Made by a program: the position numbers and the translations under genes. 64,000 nt of DNA from an uncultured Clostridia bacterium. GTDB taxonomy: Bacteria; Bacillota; Clostridia; Christensenellales; UBA1242. A model generated the notes under the pieces. It made no database searches, was not told the DNA's origin, and was given only the letters and a program-made list of their open reading frames with translations. This document shows, piece after piece, positions 15,628 to 23,979 of this stretch. Numbering within the stretch: position 1 is the first letter of the stretch; each line of letters opens with the position of its first letter. The stretch is from assembly GCA_944349905.1 (NCBI GenBank), contig CALVNR010000004.1, positions 55,199-119,198 of the forward strand, read 5' to 3'.

Positions 15628-16716
15628 TTATTTGTTTTCTTCTTTCTTTTCTGCTTTTTTATCTTTTTTCTTTTGTTTATGCAATTGATGTTTAATTCTT
15701 TTTTCTTCCAATTTTTTTTCTTTGTTAGCTTTGGCAATCGCTTTTTTTGCCTCAGCTTTTTCTTTGTTCTTAAGTGGTTTGATTTTTTTGCTTAACTTTG
15801 ATTTTTTTTCTTTTTTAACTTTTTTTGTTTTTTTCTTAAATTTTGAAATTTTTGTCGCTTTTTTAGGAATAGTTCCATCATCTGGAAGCGCAGTTTTTAA
15901 ATTGTCTGGATTTGCAATATAATCTTTAAATAATCTTAAACTTTTGCCCATATACAAGCCATCAGCAACTCTTTCATCAAGACTCATACCCATTGTTAAC
16001 ATTTTTGCAATTTTAAGTTCTTTATTATTTTCAACATAAGGTTCAACTTGTTCTTTTCCCAAAGAAACAAAAATTGTAGTAGTTCCAAAATTATACAAAT
16101 GGTGAAATATATAATTCAATTTTATAGATTTCAAATTTGTTATAAAACAACTTGTATGGAAAGGACTTGCCTTAATAAGAGATTTTGGTAGCATTCCATG
16201 TTTATCTAAAAATCTAGCAAAAGCCATAAACCATCTAAATAAAAAGTCTGGTAATTTGACAAGTTTTCCCGCTGTTTTTGTCGTTTGATGAACTTCATCT
16301 ACGCTTAGATTTTTTGCTATTTCATCATCAATTATTTTCTTTATTTCTTCAAGACTCTCTCTACCTGTGAAAAACATTTTTAAAGTAACTTGCTCGCCTT
16401 CATCTTCAAGTTTCTTTTTTATATCCATTGAAACAGAAATTGTATTTCTTTGATATATTGAACCTCTCATAATAAAGCGATTAAGTTTTTTCCTAATATA
16501 TAAAATTCTTACAATAGCGGCAATTACAATGTGCATATAACTATATGAGATTCCGTTTTTTCTTTCCCTTGCAATAAATTCGTCAATAGTATCGCATTTT
16601 ACTTTTACAGTTGTATAATTTACAGCATCAATTCTTTGTGGCATAAAAAAAGGTTCTGCTTTATCAATAATATTCATATTTTTAACCTTTTTTCCGTCAC
16701 TTCTTAAACCAAACAT
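15628..16716 (-). CDS. 2-oxoacid dehydrogenase acyltransferase (E2) catalytic-domain-like protein
   Basis: The first 260 or so residues resemble the chloramphenicol-acetyltransferase fold of E2 subunits: YSYMHIVIAAIVRIL, IYQRNTISVSMDI, ITNLKSI and the C-terminal MGMSLDERVADG. In classical E2 proteins that last motif is DHRVxDG with catalytic His; here Glu replaces His, so acyl transfer by the usual mechanism is doubtful. There is no lipoyl or E1/E3-binding domain. The last 85 residues are a strongly basic Lys-rich tail. The gene starts two bases after rarA stops and is likely cotranscribed with it. Confidence 0.7.
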   Translation of the reverse strand: MFGLRSDGKKVKNMNIIDKAEPFFMPQRIDAVNYTTVKVKCDTIDEFIARERKNGISYSYMHIVIAAIVRILYIRKKLNRFIMRGSIYQRNTISVSMDIKKKLEDEGEQVTLKMFFTGRESLEEIKKIIDDEIAKNLSVDEVHQTTKTAGKLVKLPDFLFRWFMAFARFLDKHGMLPKSLIKASPFHTSCFITNLKSIKLNYIFHHLYNFGTTTIFVSLGKEQVEPYVENNKELKIAKMLTMGMSLDERVADGLYMGKSLRLFKDYIANPDNLKTALPDDGTIPKKATKISKFKKKTKKVKKEKKSKLSKKIKPLKNKEKAEAKKAIAKANKEKKLEEKRIKHQLHKQKKKDKKAEKKEENK

Positions 16717-16718
16717 TT

Positions 16719-18014
16719 TTATAAATCCCCTTGTATTTTATTTTTAAATTTTTTTCTTATTAAATTTTTCTCTTTACCATTTTTGCTAGGTTTATAGTAT
16801 ATCCTTTCTTTCAAAGAATCAGGCATATATTGTTGTTCTACATATCCACCAAAGTCATGAGGATATTTATATTTTCCATGTCCATCATAATTTGTTGATG
16901 GATGATTTTTTAAATGGTTTGGAACTTTATTTTCACTATAGTTTAAGGCGTCCTCTCTTGCCATATTCAAAGCAGTTATAACTGAATTTGATTTTTCTGC
17001 TTCACATACATAAATAATTGCATGAGATAAAGGAATTAATCCTTCTGGGACACCCATTTTTTCAAGAGCATACATAGCACTTGTTGAAAGAAGCAATGCG
17101 TTTGAATCAGCCATGCCTACATCTTCCGATGAGTGTGCAACCAATCTTCTAGCTATAATCATAGGGTCGCAACCTGCATTTATAAGTTTTTGACTATAAA
17201 ATAATGCTCCTTCAACATCACTACCTCGCAGTGATTTGCAAAAGGCAGATAAAATATCATAATACATGTTTTCATCTATGCTAAGTGCTTTTCTGTCTGT
17301 TGATTGTTCTGCAATCAATTTTGTAATATGTATCATTTTGTCTTTACCAGCAGGAGTTGTCATTACTGCAAGTTCAAGAGAGTTTAGTGCGTTTCTAAGG
17401 TCACCAGCACTGGCAAAAGCAAGATATTCAAAAGCTTCTTCATCAATTTTAACATTCAAATTTCCAAGACCATTTTCTTTGTCAAGAGTTGCTTTTTTTA
17501 AAGCTGAAACAATGTTGTTTGAAGTTAGTGGCTTAAATTCAAAAATTCTACATCTTGAAACAATTGCTCTTGTCATAGAAGTATAAGGATTTTCAGTTGT
17601 AGTGCCAATCAAATATATATCACCATTTTCAATTGCTTCCAAAACACAATCTGATTGTGCTTTGTTCCATCTATGGCATTCATCTAAAATAAGGTATGTG
17701 TCTTTGCCTAGCATTGCTTTGTCTGTCTTTGCTCTTTCAATAACAGCCTTTGCATCAGCAACACCACTGGTTACTGCATTTAATTTTATATAATTTGCTC
17801 TTAATGTTTTTGCTATTATATTGCCAAGTGTTGTTTTTCCTGTTCCAGGAGGACCAAAAAAAATACAACTTCCAAGTGTGCCATATTTAATAGCACGGTA
17901 AAGCAAAGTGTCTTTTCCAACGATGTGTTCCTGCCCTACAAAATCTTCAAATGATTTTGGACGCATTCTTTCTGCTAAAGGTATTCTTGTTTCCATTTCA
18001 AGAGTATTATACAT
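16719..18014 (-). CDS. rarA: Replication-associated recombination protein A (MgsA/RarA AAA+ ATPase)
   Basis: The 431-residue clamp-loader-like ATPase has RPKSFEDFVGQEH near the N-terminus, Walker A GPPGTGKTTL (about residues 54-63), Walker B with LDECHRWNKAQ, and sensor 1 LIGTTTENP. The C-terminal half has the tetramerisation block (DVEGALFYSQKLINAGCDP and EDVGMADSNALLL). It acts at stalled replication forks. Length and motifs are normal. Confidence 0.95.
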   Translation of the reverse strand: MYNTLEMETRIPLAERMRPKSFEDFVGQEHIVGKDTLLYRAIKYGTLGSCIFFGPPGTGKTTLGNIIAKTLRANYIKLNAVTSGVADAKAVIERAKTDKAMLGKDTYLILDECHRWNKAQSDCVLEAIENGDIYLIGTTTENPYTSMTRAIVSRCRIFEFKPLTSNNIVSALKKATLDKENGLGNLNVKIDEEAFEYLAFASAGDLRNALNSLELAVMTTPAGKDKMIHITKLIAEQSTDRKALSIDENMYYDILSAFCKSLRGSDVEGALFYSQKLINAGCDPMIIARRLVAHSSEDVGMADSNALLLSTSAMYALEKMGVPEGLIPLSHAIIYVCEAEKSNSVITALNMAREDALNYSENKVPNHLKNHPSTNYDGHGKYKYPHDFGGYVEQQYMPDSLKERIYYKPSKNGKEKNLIRKKFKNKIQGDL

Positions 18015-18016
18015 AC

Positions 18017-19243
18017 TTATTTGTCAAATGACAAGTATATTTCATTGTTTTTTTTAAAAATTTCTTTTGTAAGCAAAAAAAAGTTAAAATATTTTGTATT
18101 GTCAGCATACATATATCTTGCACCATTTCTTAATATAAAAATGCGTTTCCACCTTTGATTTCGGTACATATAGACTTCTTTTAATCCTTTAAAGTTTTCT
18201 TGAATTTGCTCACCTTTTTCGCATTTTTTTACTATACTATTTTTAATTTTTAACCAATTTTTTTCACTTTCTTCATCATGGGTGTTTTTTTGCCAGTTTT
18301 CCCAGATTTTTTCGGGCAAATAGCGATTAAAATTGTAATCAAAATCACTATCCTTAGTTTTTATCTTTAAGTCAAAAATTTCAAACATTTTTTCTTGACT
18401 CATATTAAAAAATTCTATCATTTCCAAACTATTGTATAAGCAATATTTTTCATCACCAAAATTAAAATATATTTTCTTTTGCTCTTTTGGCATTAATTTT
18501 ATTTTTGTTTCAAAATTAATACAAGCAAAAGATGAAAATTCAATTCCATCTACATTAGAAAAAGTAAATTTAGCATCTTTACAATAATAATTAAAGTAAG
18601 CAATATCCTTATTTGTTAAATTTTTTATTTGTATACAGTTTTTTGTTTTGCTAAAAAAATAGTATCCCCTTGGCAATGGTAAATTTAACTCTACTTTTAT
18701 TTCTTCACAGCATGTATGTGTATTTGCTAAGTATATTAAAAAATTTTTACCATTACATAGAAACTCTTTTATATCTACAATTATTCCGTTTTCTTGAAAT
18801 TTTTTACCTAAATAATAAGGTTGAAATTGAAGTTCTATTGCTTTGTCATTTATAGCTAAAAATGGTTCTTTATACTTCACTTTAAAATTACTAGATGAAG
18901 GATAATTTATATTTAAAGCATCTAAGTTGTTATAAAAACTCAGCCCTACCTCTTCTTCTGGTAGCAAAAATGTATTAGGTAATTTTACAACCTTCTTTTC
19001 AGCAATTTCGCTTTTTTTTGTTAAAATCAAATTAAATTGGCAAGTTTTTTTGGCTTTTTTAAATGCACTAAAAAAGATTTTATTTAATGGTTTTTTAAAA
19101 ATAAAAACAGGCAAACTTGTGTCAATATTCAAAACTTTTAATATTTCATAGTCAACATTTTCACTTGTTAAATTTGGTGCGTGATATTTGATTTTATTAA
19201 AAATTAGTTGTGACAACTTTTCTATATATTCTTTCTTCTTCAT
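18017..19243 (-). CDS. Conserved-looking protein of unknown function (408 residues)
   Basis: No signal peptide or membrane helix is visible. The central 200 residues are predicted beta-rich, with alternating aromatic strands (LPLPRGYYFFSK, then KLMPKEQKKIYFNFGD) that resemble the beta-sandwich of carbohydrate phosphorylases or similar sugar enzymes. No catalytic domain follows, and the C-terminal 130 residues are helical and rich in Trp, Lys and Asn. It sits two bases from rarA and beside rnpB. Function is unknown; the sugar-enzyme resemblance is weak. Confidence 0.5.
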   Translation of the reverse strand: MKKKEYIEKLSQLIFNKIKYHAPNLTSENVDYEILKVLNIDTSLPVFIFKKPLNKIFFSAFKKAKKTCQFNLILTKKSEIAEKKVVKLPNTFLLPEEEVGLSFYNNLDALNINYPSSSNFKVKYKEPFLAINDKAIELQFQPYYLGKKFQENGIIVDIKEFLCNGKNFLIYLANTHTCCEEIKVELNLPLPRGYYFFSKTKNCIQIKNLTNKDIAYFNYYCKDAKFTFSNVDGIEFSSFACINFETKIKLMPKEQKKIYFNFGDEKYCLYNSLEMIEFFNMSQEKMFEIFDLKIKTKDSDFDYNFNRYLPEKIWENWQKNTHDEESEKNWLKIKNSIVKKCEKGEQIQENFKGLKEVYMYRNQRWKRIFILRNGARYMYADNTKYFNFFLLTKEIFKKNNEIYLSFDK

Positions 19244-19278
19244 AGTCCAATTATTGCCTTAAAAAAAAATATATAAAC

Positions 19279-19307
19279 AAAAAAAGATGGCATTAGCCAT
19301 CAAAAAT
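19279..19307 (-). terminator. Terminator of rnpB
   Basis: The hairpin GATGGC-TAAT-GCCATC followed by seven T on the minus strand ends the RNase P RNA transcript. Confidence 0.88.
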
Positions 19308-19632
19308 CAGTTATGTTATAAGCCGAGTTCTGTATTTGACAATCATCTATCTAGTTTTGCAGTTGCCTGCAAAATCAAGCGGTTTGAAGAACGCGAGAGA
19401 ACAAGCGCTTTTTTGTTCTTCCCTTGCATCAGGTGGGGTTTACAGAGCACAAATTATCTCCAATTTGCCGGTAGTCTCTTACACTACCTTTCCACCCTTA
19501 CCAAAAATTTGGCGGTTTATTTCTGTTGCACTATCCTTAGGGTCGCCCCCACAGGTCGTTAACCTGCACCCAGTTCTCTTGATGCTCGGACTTTCCTCAT
19601 CATTATAATGATGCGATTGTCTGCATAACTGA
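19306..19632 (-). ncRNA. rnpB: RNase P RNA
   Basis: The catalytic RNA that removes tRNA 5' leaders is recognised on the minus strand by its 5' core GAGGAAAGTCCGAGC (about 19593-19607), by the GGTGCAGGTTAACGACC and GGGCGACCC segments that follow, and by a 3' end close to GAACTCGGCTTATAAC. The roughly 327-base span is normal. Its ends are estimated from the promoter and the terminator. Two plus-strand reading frames across it are spurious. Confidence 0.95.
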
Positions 19633-19639
19633 CATATTT

Positions 19640-19668
19640 ATTTTAATATAAATAATAATTTTTGTCAA
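19640..19668 (-). promoter_or_regulatory. Sigma-A promoter of rnpB
   Basis: TTGACA (19663-19668) and TAAAAT (19640-19645) are 17 bases apart, giving a start point near 19633. Confidence 0.85.
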
Positions 19669-19715
19669 GTTTGAAATTAATAATTATAATATTTTATAAT
19701 TTGCAAAAAATAATA

Positions 19716-19744
19716 TTGACAATAATTTGAAATAGTGTTATTAT
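19716..19744 (+). promoter_or_regulatory. Promoter predicting a leaderless transcript
   Basis: TTGACA (19716-19721) and TATTAT (19739-19744) have the ideal 17-base spacing. The usual start point seven bases after the -10 falls on the ATG at 19751 itself. No Shine-Dalgarno sequence can fit. Confidence 0.65.
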
Positions 19745-19750
19745 AAAAGC

Positions 19751-20152
19751 ATGATAAAAATGTTGAATAAAGTAGAATTTAATAAAAATTTGTTATCGCA
19801 AACTCCTGAATATAAGGCTTTGCAGTCTTTGTCAGTAACAAAAGAAAATTTAAAACTTGTTTTAAAGAAATTAAGAGAGTTTATAAATGATGGATTTTTA
19901 ACAGGCAATATAGAAATTGCAAATATAATTGAAAGTATCAAAAAAATAGATAAAAATGGGGATATAGATTTCTTTAAACAAAAGTATATTTTAGGTTTAA
20001 AAAACAAGGATTATTCAATTGTTGATTATATGATAAGAGACTTAAAAAGAAAAGATTTGTGGCAATATTTTGATATTGAAGAATGCTTAGAAATTGAGCA
20101 AATTGCTAAATCTTCAAAAGCTAAAAGATATTCAGAAAAAAGCTGGGAATAA
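19751..20152 (+). CDS. Unknown protein, first gene of a two-gene plus-strand unit
   Basis: The 133-residue protein is predicted mostly helical and charged, with no signal peptide, membrane helix or motif that I recognise. The promoter places the mRNA 5' end at its first ATG, so translation may be leaderless; the alternative is the ATG three codons later (MLNKVEF). Two bases separate its stop from the next gene, indicating coupled expression. The pair runs against the surrounding gene direction and ends at a shared terminator. Confidence 0.6.
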   Translation: MIKMLNKVEFNKNLLSQTPEYKALQSLSVTKENLKLVLKKLREFINDGFLTGNIEIANIIESIKKIDKNGDIDFFKQKYILGLKNKDYSIVDYMIRDLKRKDLWQYFDIEECLEIEQIAKSSKAKRYSEKSWE

Positions 20153-20154
20153 AT

Positions 20155-20715
20155 ATGGAAATCTCAAAAATACCTTTAAAAAAGATTGATGGAAAATGCT
20201 TTCTTGATAAAAATAAAATATCATTTGATTGTTCAATAAAAAATGCAAGAATTGCTTTTACTGTTGCGACAACTCGTCCATATGAATTGAATCAAAATTT
20301 AATAAATAAGATAGATAAATTGATTATTAAAACAATTAAATTATATAAAGAATTGAAATTTTCAGTACTAAACTGTATTCAGTATATCCGTGTTTTGGAA
20401 GAATATGGTTATTCATATAACAAAGATTTTTATCTTGATAAGATAGCGCAGGAATTGATAAAATATCATAAATTTTCAGTAGAAAATGAAAAGGTTTTTA
20501 AAGGTCAAAAAGAAAGTTTGTTTGATTTTATGGCAAGAATAGTTAAACAATACGGCAAACCAGATGAATTGAAAATAATAAGTGAAAAATACATTGAAAA
20601 AAGAAATAAAGAAATTGAAAAAGAATATAAAGATCCTTACTTTCCTGCACAATTGTTATATATGGCAGACATGAAAAACAAGATAAACAAAGAAAATAAT
20701 GAAAAAGATTTTTAA
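20155..20715 (+). CDS. Unknown protein, second gene of the two-gene unit
   Basis: This 186-residue protein has a short beta-like N-terminus (DGKCFLDKNKISFDCSI) and a long helical, lysine- and glutamate-rich remainder. No catalytic motif or membrane segment is visible. It starts two bases after the upstream stop with little room for its own ribosome-binding site, so it probably depends on coupling. The pairing of a small and a medium unknown gene in opposite orientation to the neighbours could mark an acquired module, but no toxin or phage signature is present. Confidence 0.6.
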   Translation: MEISKIPLKKIDGKCFLDKNKISFDCSIKNARIAFTVATTRPYELNQNLINKIDKLIIKTIKLYKELKFSVLNCIQYIRVLEEYGYSYNKDFYLDKIAQELIKYHKFSVENEKVFKGQKESLFDFMARIVKQYGKPDELKIISEKYIEKRNKEIEKEYKDPYFPAQLLYMADMKNKINKENNEKDF

Positions 20716-20720
20716 AAATA

Positions 20721-20751
20721 AAAAAAAGACTTAATTTAAAAGTCTTTTTTT
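20721..20751. terminator. Bidirectional terminator
   Basis: AAAAGACTT, a short AT-rich loop and AAGTCTTTT form a symmetrical hairpin between convergent genes. Confidence 0.8.
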
Positions 20752-22120
20752 AACCAACGGTAAATAAAACTTTTGTTTTGCCGTTCTTTTTATCACTGTA
20801 AAAAGCAGTAAGGTTTCCATCTTGTGAAATTTTAATAGAAATACCATATTTAGCAAGAGTTGAAGCCGCTGCAAGTCTTCCCCCACCTTCACTACCTGCT
20901 TCTATTTTAATTATCGCTCCAATAGCAATAATGTTTCCATCATTATCAATTATTGTTGCACCATCCATGCTAACAAGTTCTTGTCTTAATTTTCTGCTAA
21001 GTTCATGGAAAGGTTTGCCTGAAATAATTTTTTGCAATGCTTGAACTTTATAACATTTTTCTTGTTGTAAGAATATTGAATATGGAACTTGGAAGGTTTT
21101 CTCAACAGTTGCCAATCTTTGGTAATTGTATAGCTTGTTTGCTTCGTCCAATTCTTGTTGCTTTTTAATTTCAAAATATTTTTCCATGATTATATCATGA
21201 GCATCAATGTGAGTTAATGCTTGTTCTACCATATCTTTGTTTAAATAAACAAGGCAACCTCCTGTATAGGCAAAAGAAGTATCCAAAGCAGTAAAATATA
21301 TTGACCTTCTTATATCTTTTAATGAATAACTACCTTTATTTAGCAAAAGTTGAATAACTTCATCATGTGAAAATACAATCCATTTACCTTTTCTTTTTGC
21401 AAATAAAAGCGTTCTATTCTTAAAAATCAAAAAGTCACCATTAGCAGTTAACACAATTCCTATTCTTTTATCAGAACAATATTTTGCAACTGCCTCAAAC
21501 TTGTATGGAGAAAGTGCCTGCGTCCCCTTTCTAGACAGCATTTGATTATAACCAATCAATATTCCATTTTTATCAAATTCAATAGCAGAAACTTCTCCAT
21601 CTGTAAGAAGAGCAAAAAAGTCTTTATTCATTAAATCATTATAATAAATAGAATTTTCGCTATTTCCTAAATCTGTTTGTTGGTTTAAAATAACGCAAAT
21701 AGGAACCTTTTTTCCTTCATATGTTCTTGTTGCCCATTGTTCAAGTTCATTTAAAAGACCTAGCATAACAAAAACAGTTTCTTCTTGTTCGCACAAACTT
21801 TTACATATTGATTTTTCAATAGCATGAGATTGTAAAATATTTACATAATTTATGTCATTTAGATTTAATTGCGAGATTGTTTCTATCTCTAATAAAATTG
21901 ATTTTAACAATGCTATTTCAAATGGTTGAAATGCTTGTCCTCTTTTTAAAACCAATCTATATTCATCTTGTTTTGAAGGTTTTAAAAGCAACGAATTTTT
22001 TTTGCCAAGAGCAACTTCGTTGTCTCTTGGAGAAGACAACTCTTCTCCTTCAATATAAGAACCTGTAAAAAGAGGTAATACCAATTTTTGCAGCACATTG
22101 TAAAATTCTATTTTATCCAC
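20750..22120 (-). CDS. Protein with C-terminal diadenylate cyclase (DisA_N/DAC) domain
   Basis: The start is a GTG preceded by GGGGG. Residues 1 to about 280 form an N-terminal region of unknown type, probably sensory. The last 150 or so residues match the DAC domain that makes the signal molecule c-di-AMP: MDGATIIDNDGNIIAIGAII carries the DGA motif (residues 386-388), but the second catalytic motif, normally GTRHRAA, reads GGGRLAAA (residues 412-419). The Arg-His-Arg that contacts ATP phosphates is therefore altered. It may be a divergent active cyclase family or a nucleotide sensor. No DNA-binding DisA domain is present. Confidence 0.75.
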   Translation of the reverse strand: MDKIEFYNVLQKLVLPLFTGSYIEGEELSSPRDNEVALGKKNSLLLKPSKQDEYRLVLKRGQAFQPFEIALLKSILLEIETISQLNLNDINYVNILQSHAIEKSICKSLCEQEETVFVMLGLLNELEQWATRTYEGKKVPICVILNQQTDLGNSENSIYYNDLMNKDFFALLTDGEVSAIEFDKNGILIGYNQMLSRKGTQALSPYKFEAVAKYCSDKRIGIVLTANGDFLIFKNRTLLFAKRKGKWIVFSHDEVIQLLLNKGSYSLKDIRRSIYFTALDTSFAYTGGCLVYLNKDMVEQALTHIDAHDIIMEKYFEIKKQQELDEANKLYNYQRLATVEKTFQVPYSIFLQQEKCYKVQALQKIISGKPFHELSRKLRQELVSMDGATIIDNDGNIIAIGAIIKIEAGSEGGGRLAAASTLAKYGISIKISQDGNLTAFYSDKKNGKTKVLFTVG

Positions 22121-22240
22121 TATATTACCCCCTTTTACTTATAATTTTTTAATTAACTATTTTAAATATTATAAAACTTTTTTTTAATATTCCAAACATT
22201 TTACAAAAATAATTTTCAAAATAAAATATTTTTTTAAAAT

Positions 22241-22948
22241 TTATTGTTTAAAATTTTCTTCTATCGGCATTTTGCTTCTTATAATTGAAAGTGCTTTTGT
22301 TTCTATTCTTGAAACATAAGAACGAGAAATATTAAACATTTTTGCTATTTCTTTTTGTGTTAAAGGTTCTTTTTTGTTAAGTCCAAATCTATAAATTATA
22401 ATCTGTTTTTCTCTTTCTGTTAAATTTTCATTAATAATTTTTACTACATCTTTAATAAAACATTTTCTTTCTACTTCTTCAAAAACTTCGTCACTATGGG
22501 TATCACAAATTACCTCAAAAAGTTCTATTTCATCTCCCTTGTTATTTCCTGGCAATATTGTATTGTATGATATTGTGCAATTATGTTTCTTAGAAGCTCT
22601 AATTGCCATTAATATTTCATTTTCAATACACCTAGATGCATATGTTCCTAATTGCACATTCTTTTTTGAGTTGAAAGAGTCAACAGCTTTTATAAGACCT
22701 ATTGTTCCAATAGACAACAAATCATCAATTTCAAGTGTTCCTGAAAACTTTTTGACAATATGTGAAACAAGTCTTAAGTTATGAGTTATAAGTTTTTCAC
22801 GAACTGATTTATCTCCGTTTTCATAGGCTTCTACCAATTTTTGTTCTTCCTCTTTTGATAAAGGTTTTGGAAAACCCTGAACCGTTCCAACAAAAGAGGT
22901 AAAATTAGAAATTTTACCAAAAACCGTTAACAGACTTTCATAAAACAT
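22241..22948 (-). CDS. sigK: RNA polymerase sporulation sigma factor, pro-sigma-K type
   Basis: The start is placed at MFYESLL, five bases after GAGGG; a GTG four codons earlier would contain the site. The 235-residue protein has region 2 (NLRLVSHIVKKF, then DLLSIGTIGLIKAVDSF) and a region 4 helix-turn-helix (LTQKEIAKMFNISRSYVSRIE). It most resembles sigma-K, the late mother-cell factor. About 25 hydrophobic and uncharged residues precede the FPKPLS block, a pro-sequence like that of Bacillus pro-sigma-K. The gene is intact, not split by a skin element. A SpoIVFB protease is encoded at 36860-37723. Confidence 0.88.
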   Translation of the reverse strand: MFYESLLTVFGKISNFTSFVGTVQGFPKPLSKEEEQKLVEAYENGDKSVREKLITHNLRLVSHIVKKFSGTLEIDDLLSIGTIGLIKAVDSFNSKKNVQLGTYASRCIENEILMAIRASKKHNCTISYNTILPGNNKGDEIELFEVICDTHSDEVFEEVERKCFIKDVVKIINENLTEREKQIIIYRFGLNKKEPLTQKEIAKMFNISRSYVSRIETKALSIIRSKMPIEENFKQ

Positions 22949-23022
22949 AACTACCCTCACAAAAGAAAAATTTTGTTCTTTTCTTTTATATGTAGAAAAA
23001 TGTCTAATTTTGCTTGTCTATT

Positions 23023-23061
23023 AAAAAAACAGCCTAAATTTTTTTCTTTAAGCTGTTTTTA
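23023..23061 (-). terminator. Terminator after ftsY
   Basis: Stem AAAACAGC/GCTGTTTT with inner TTAAA/TTTAG pairing and a T run on the minus strand follows the ftsY stop. Confidence 0.75.
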
Positions 23062-23080
23062 AATTTAAGTTTTAATTATA

Positions 23081-23977
23081 TTAAATTATATTATTTATAA
23101 AATCTTCGCTGTCAAATTTCTCTAAATCGTCTTCTCCTTCTCCAACTCCTACAAAAACAACAGGAAGGTTGTATTCTTTTTCTATTGCTATAACAACCCC
23201 ACCTTTTGCAGTGCCATCAAGTTTTGTTAAAACAATACCATCAATTTTCACATATTCATCGAAAGCGGATATTTGAGACAACGCATTTTGACCAGTTGTG
23301 GCATCTAAAACAATAAAAGTATATTTGTGAGCATCTGGATACTCGCGATTTATAATTTTATCAATTTTTTTCAATTCTTCCATTAAGTTTGTTTTTGTGT
23401 GTAATCTTCCAGCAGTATCAACCAAAACGACATCTGTATTTTTTGCTTTTGCACTTGATATACCATCAAAAACAACAGCACCAGCATCAGCACCTTCACC
23501 TTGTTTTACAATTTTTGTCTTTGTTCTTTGTGCCCATTCATTTAGTTGATTTGTTGCTGCTGCTCTAAAAGTATCGCCAGCAACCAACAATACATCTTTG
23601 TGTTGATTTTTAAAATATTTTGCCATTTTGCCAATAGTTGTTGTTTTTCCAACACCATTTACACCAATAATAGTGATTATGGCAGGATATTGAATGTCAA
23701 TATTTCCAATATTTTCAAAATCTTCTTTTAAAACAGTTCTTAATTGATTTTTGACTTCTTCGGCAGTTCTAATTTTATTTTTCCTTGCTTGTAAACGCAA
23801 ATTTTCAACAATGTCAATGCTTGTTTTTACTCCAACATCACAAGAAATCAAAATATCAGTTAAATCATCATAAAAATCGTCATTAATTTCACCATGACTT
23901 AACAAAGCATCAATTTTTCTTGCAATTGCTTCTCTTGTTTTACGCAAAGCATTGCCAATTTTTTTAAAAAGTCCCAT
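23081..23977 (-). CDS. ftsY: Signal recognition particle receptor FtsY
   Basis: The 298-residue protein is essentially only the NG GTPase core. Motifs are GVNGVGKTTTIGKMA (G1), DTAGRLHTKTNLMEEL (G3) and TKLDGTAKGG (G4), and the N-domain four-helix bundle occupies the first 90 residues. The long acidic A domain found in some bacteria is absent, as is common in Firmicutes. It docks SRP-bound ribosomes at the membrane. It follows smc by two bases. Confidence 0.96.
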   Translation of the reverse strand: MGLFKKIGNALRKTREAIARKIDALLSHGEINDDFYDDLTDILISCDVGVKTSIDIVENLRLQARKNKIRTAEEVKNQLRTVLKEDFENIGNIDIQYPAIITIIGVNGVGKTTTIGKMAKYFKNQHKDVLLVAGDTFRAAATNQLNEWAQRTKTKIVKQGEGADAGAVVFDGISSAKAKNTDVVLVDTAGRLHTKTNLMEELKKIDKIINREYPDAHKYTFIVLDATTGQNALSQISAFDEYVKIDGIVLTKLDGTAKGGVVIAIEKEYNLPVVFVGVGEGEDDLEKFDSEDFINNII

Positions 23978-23979
23978 TA

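Noticed and set aside
19287-19608. Two plus-strand reading frames of about 90 codons
   Set aside because: They overlap the RNase P RNA on the opposite strand and lack start signals.
22949-23020. Possible sporulation-type (sigma-E/K) promoter before sigK, CATATAAAA
   Set aside because: No acceptable -35 element at the right distance; too weak to annotate.
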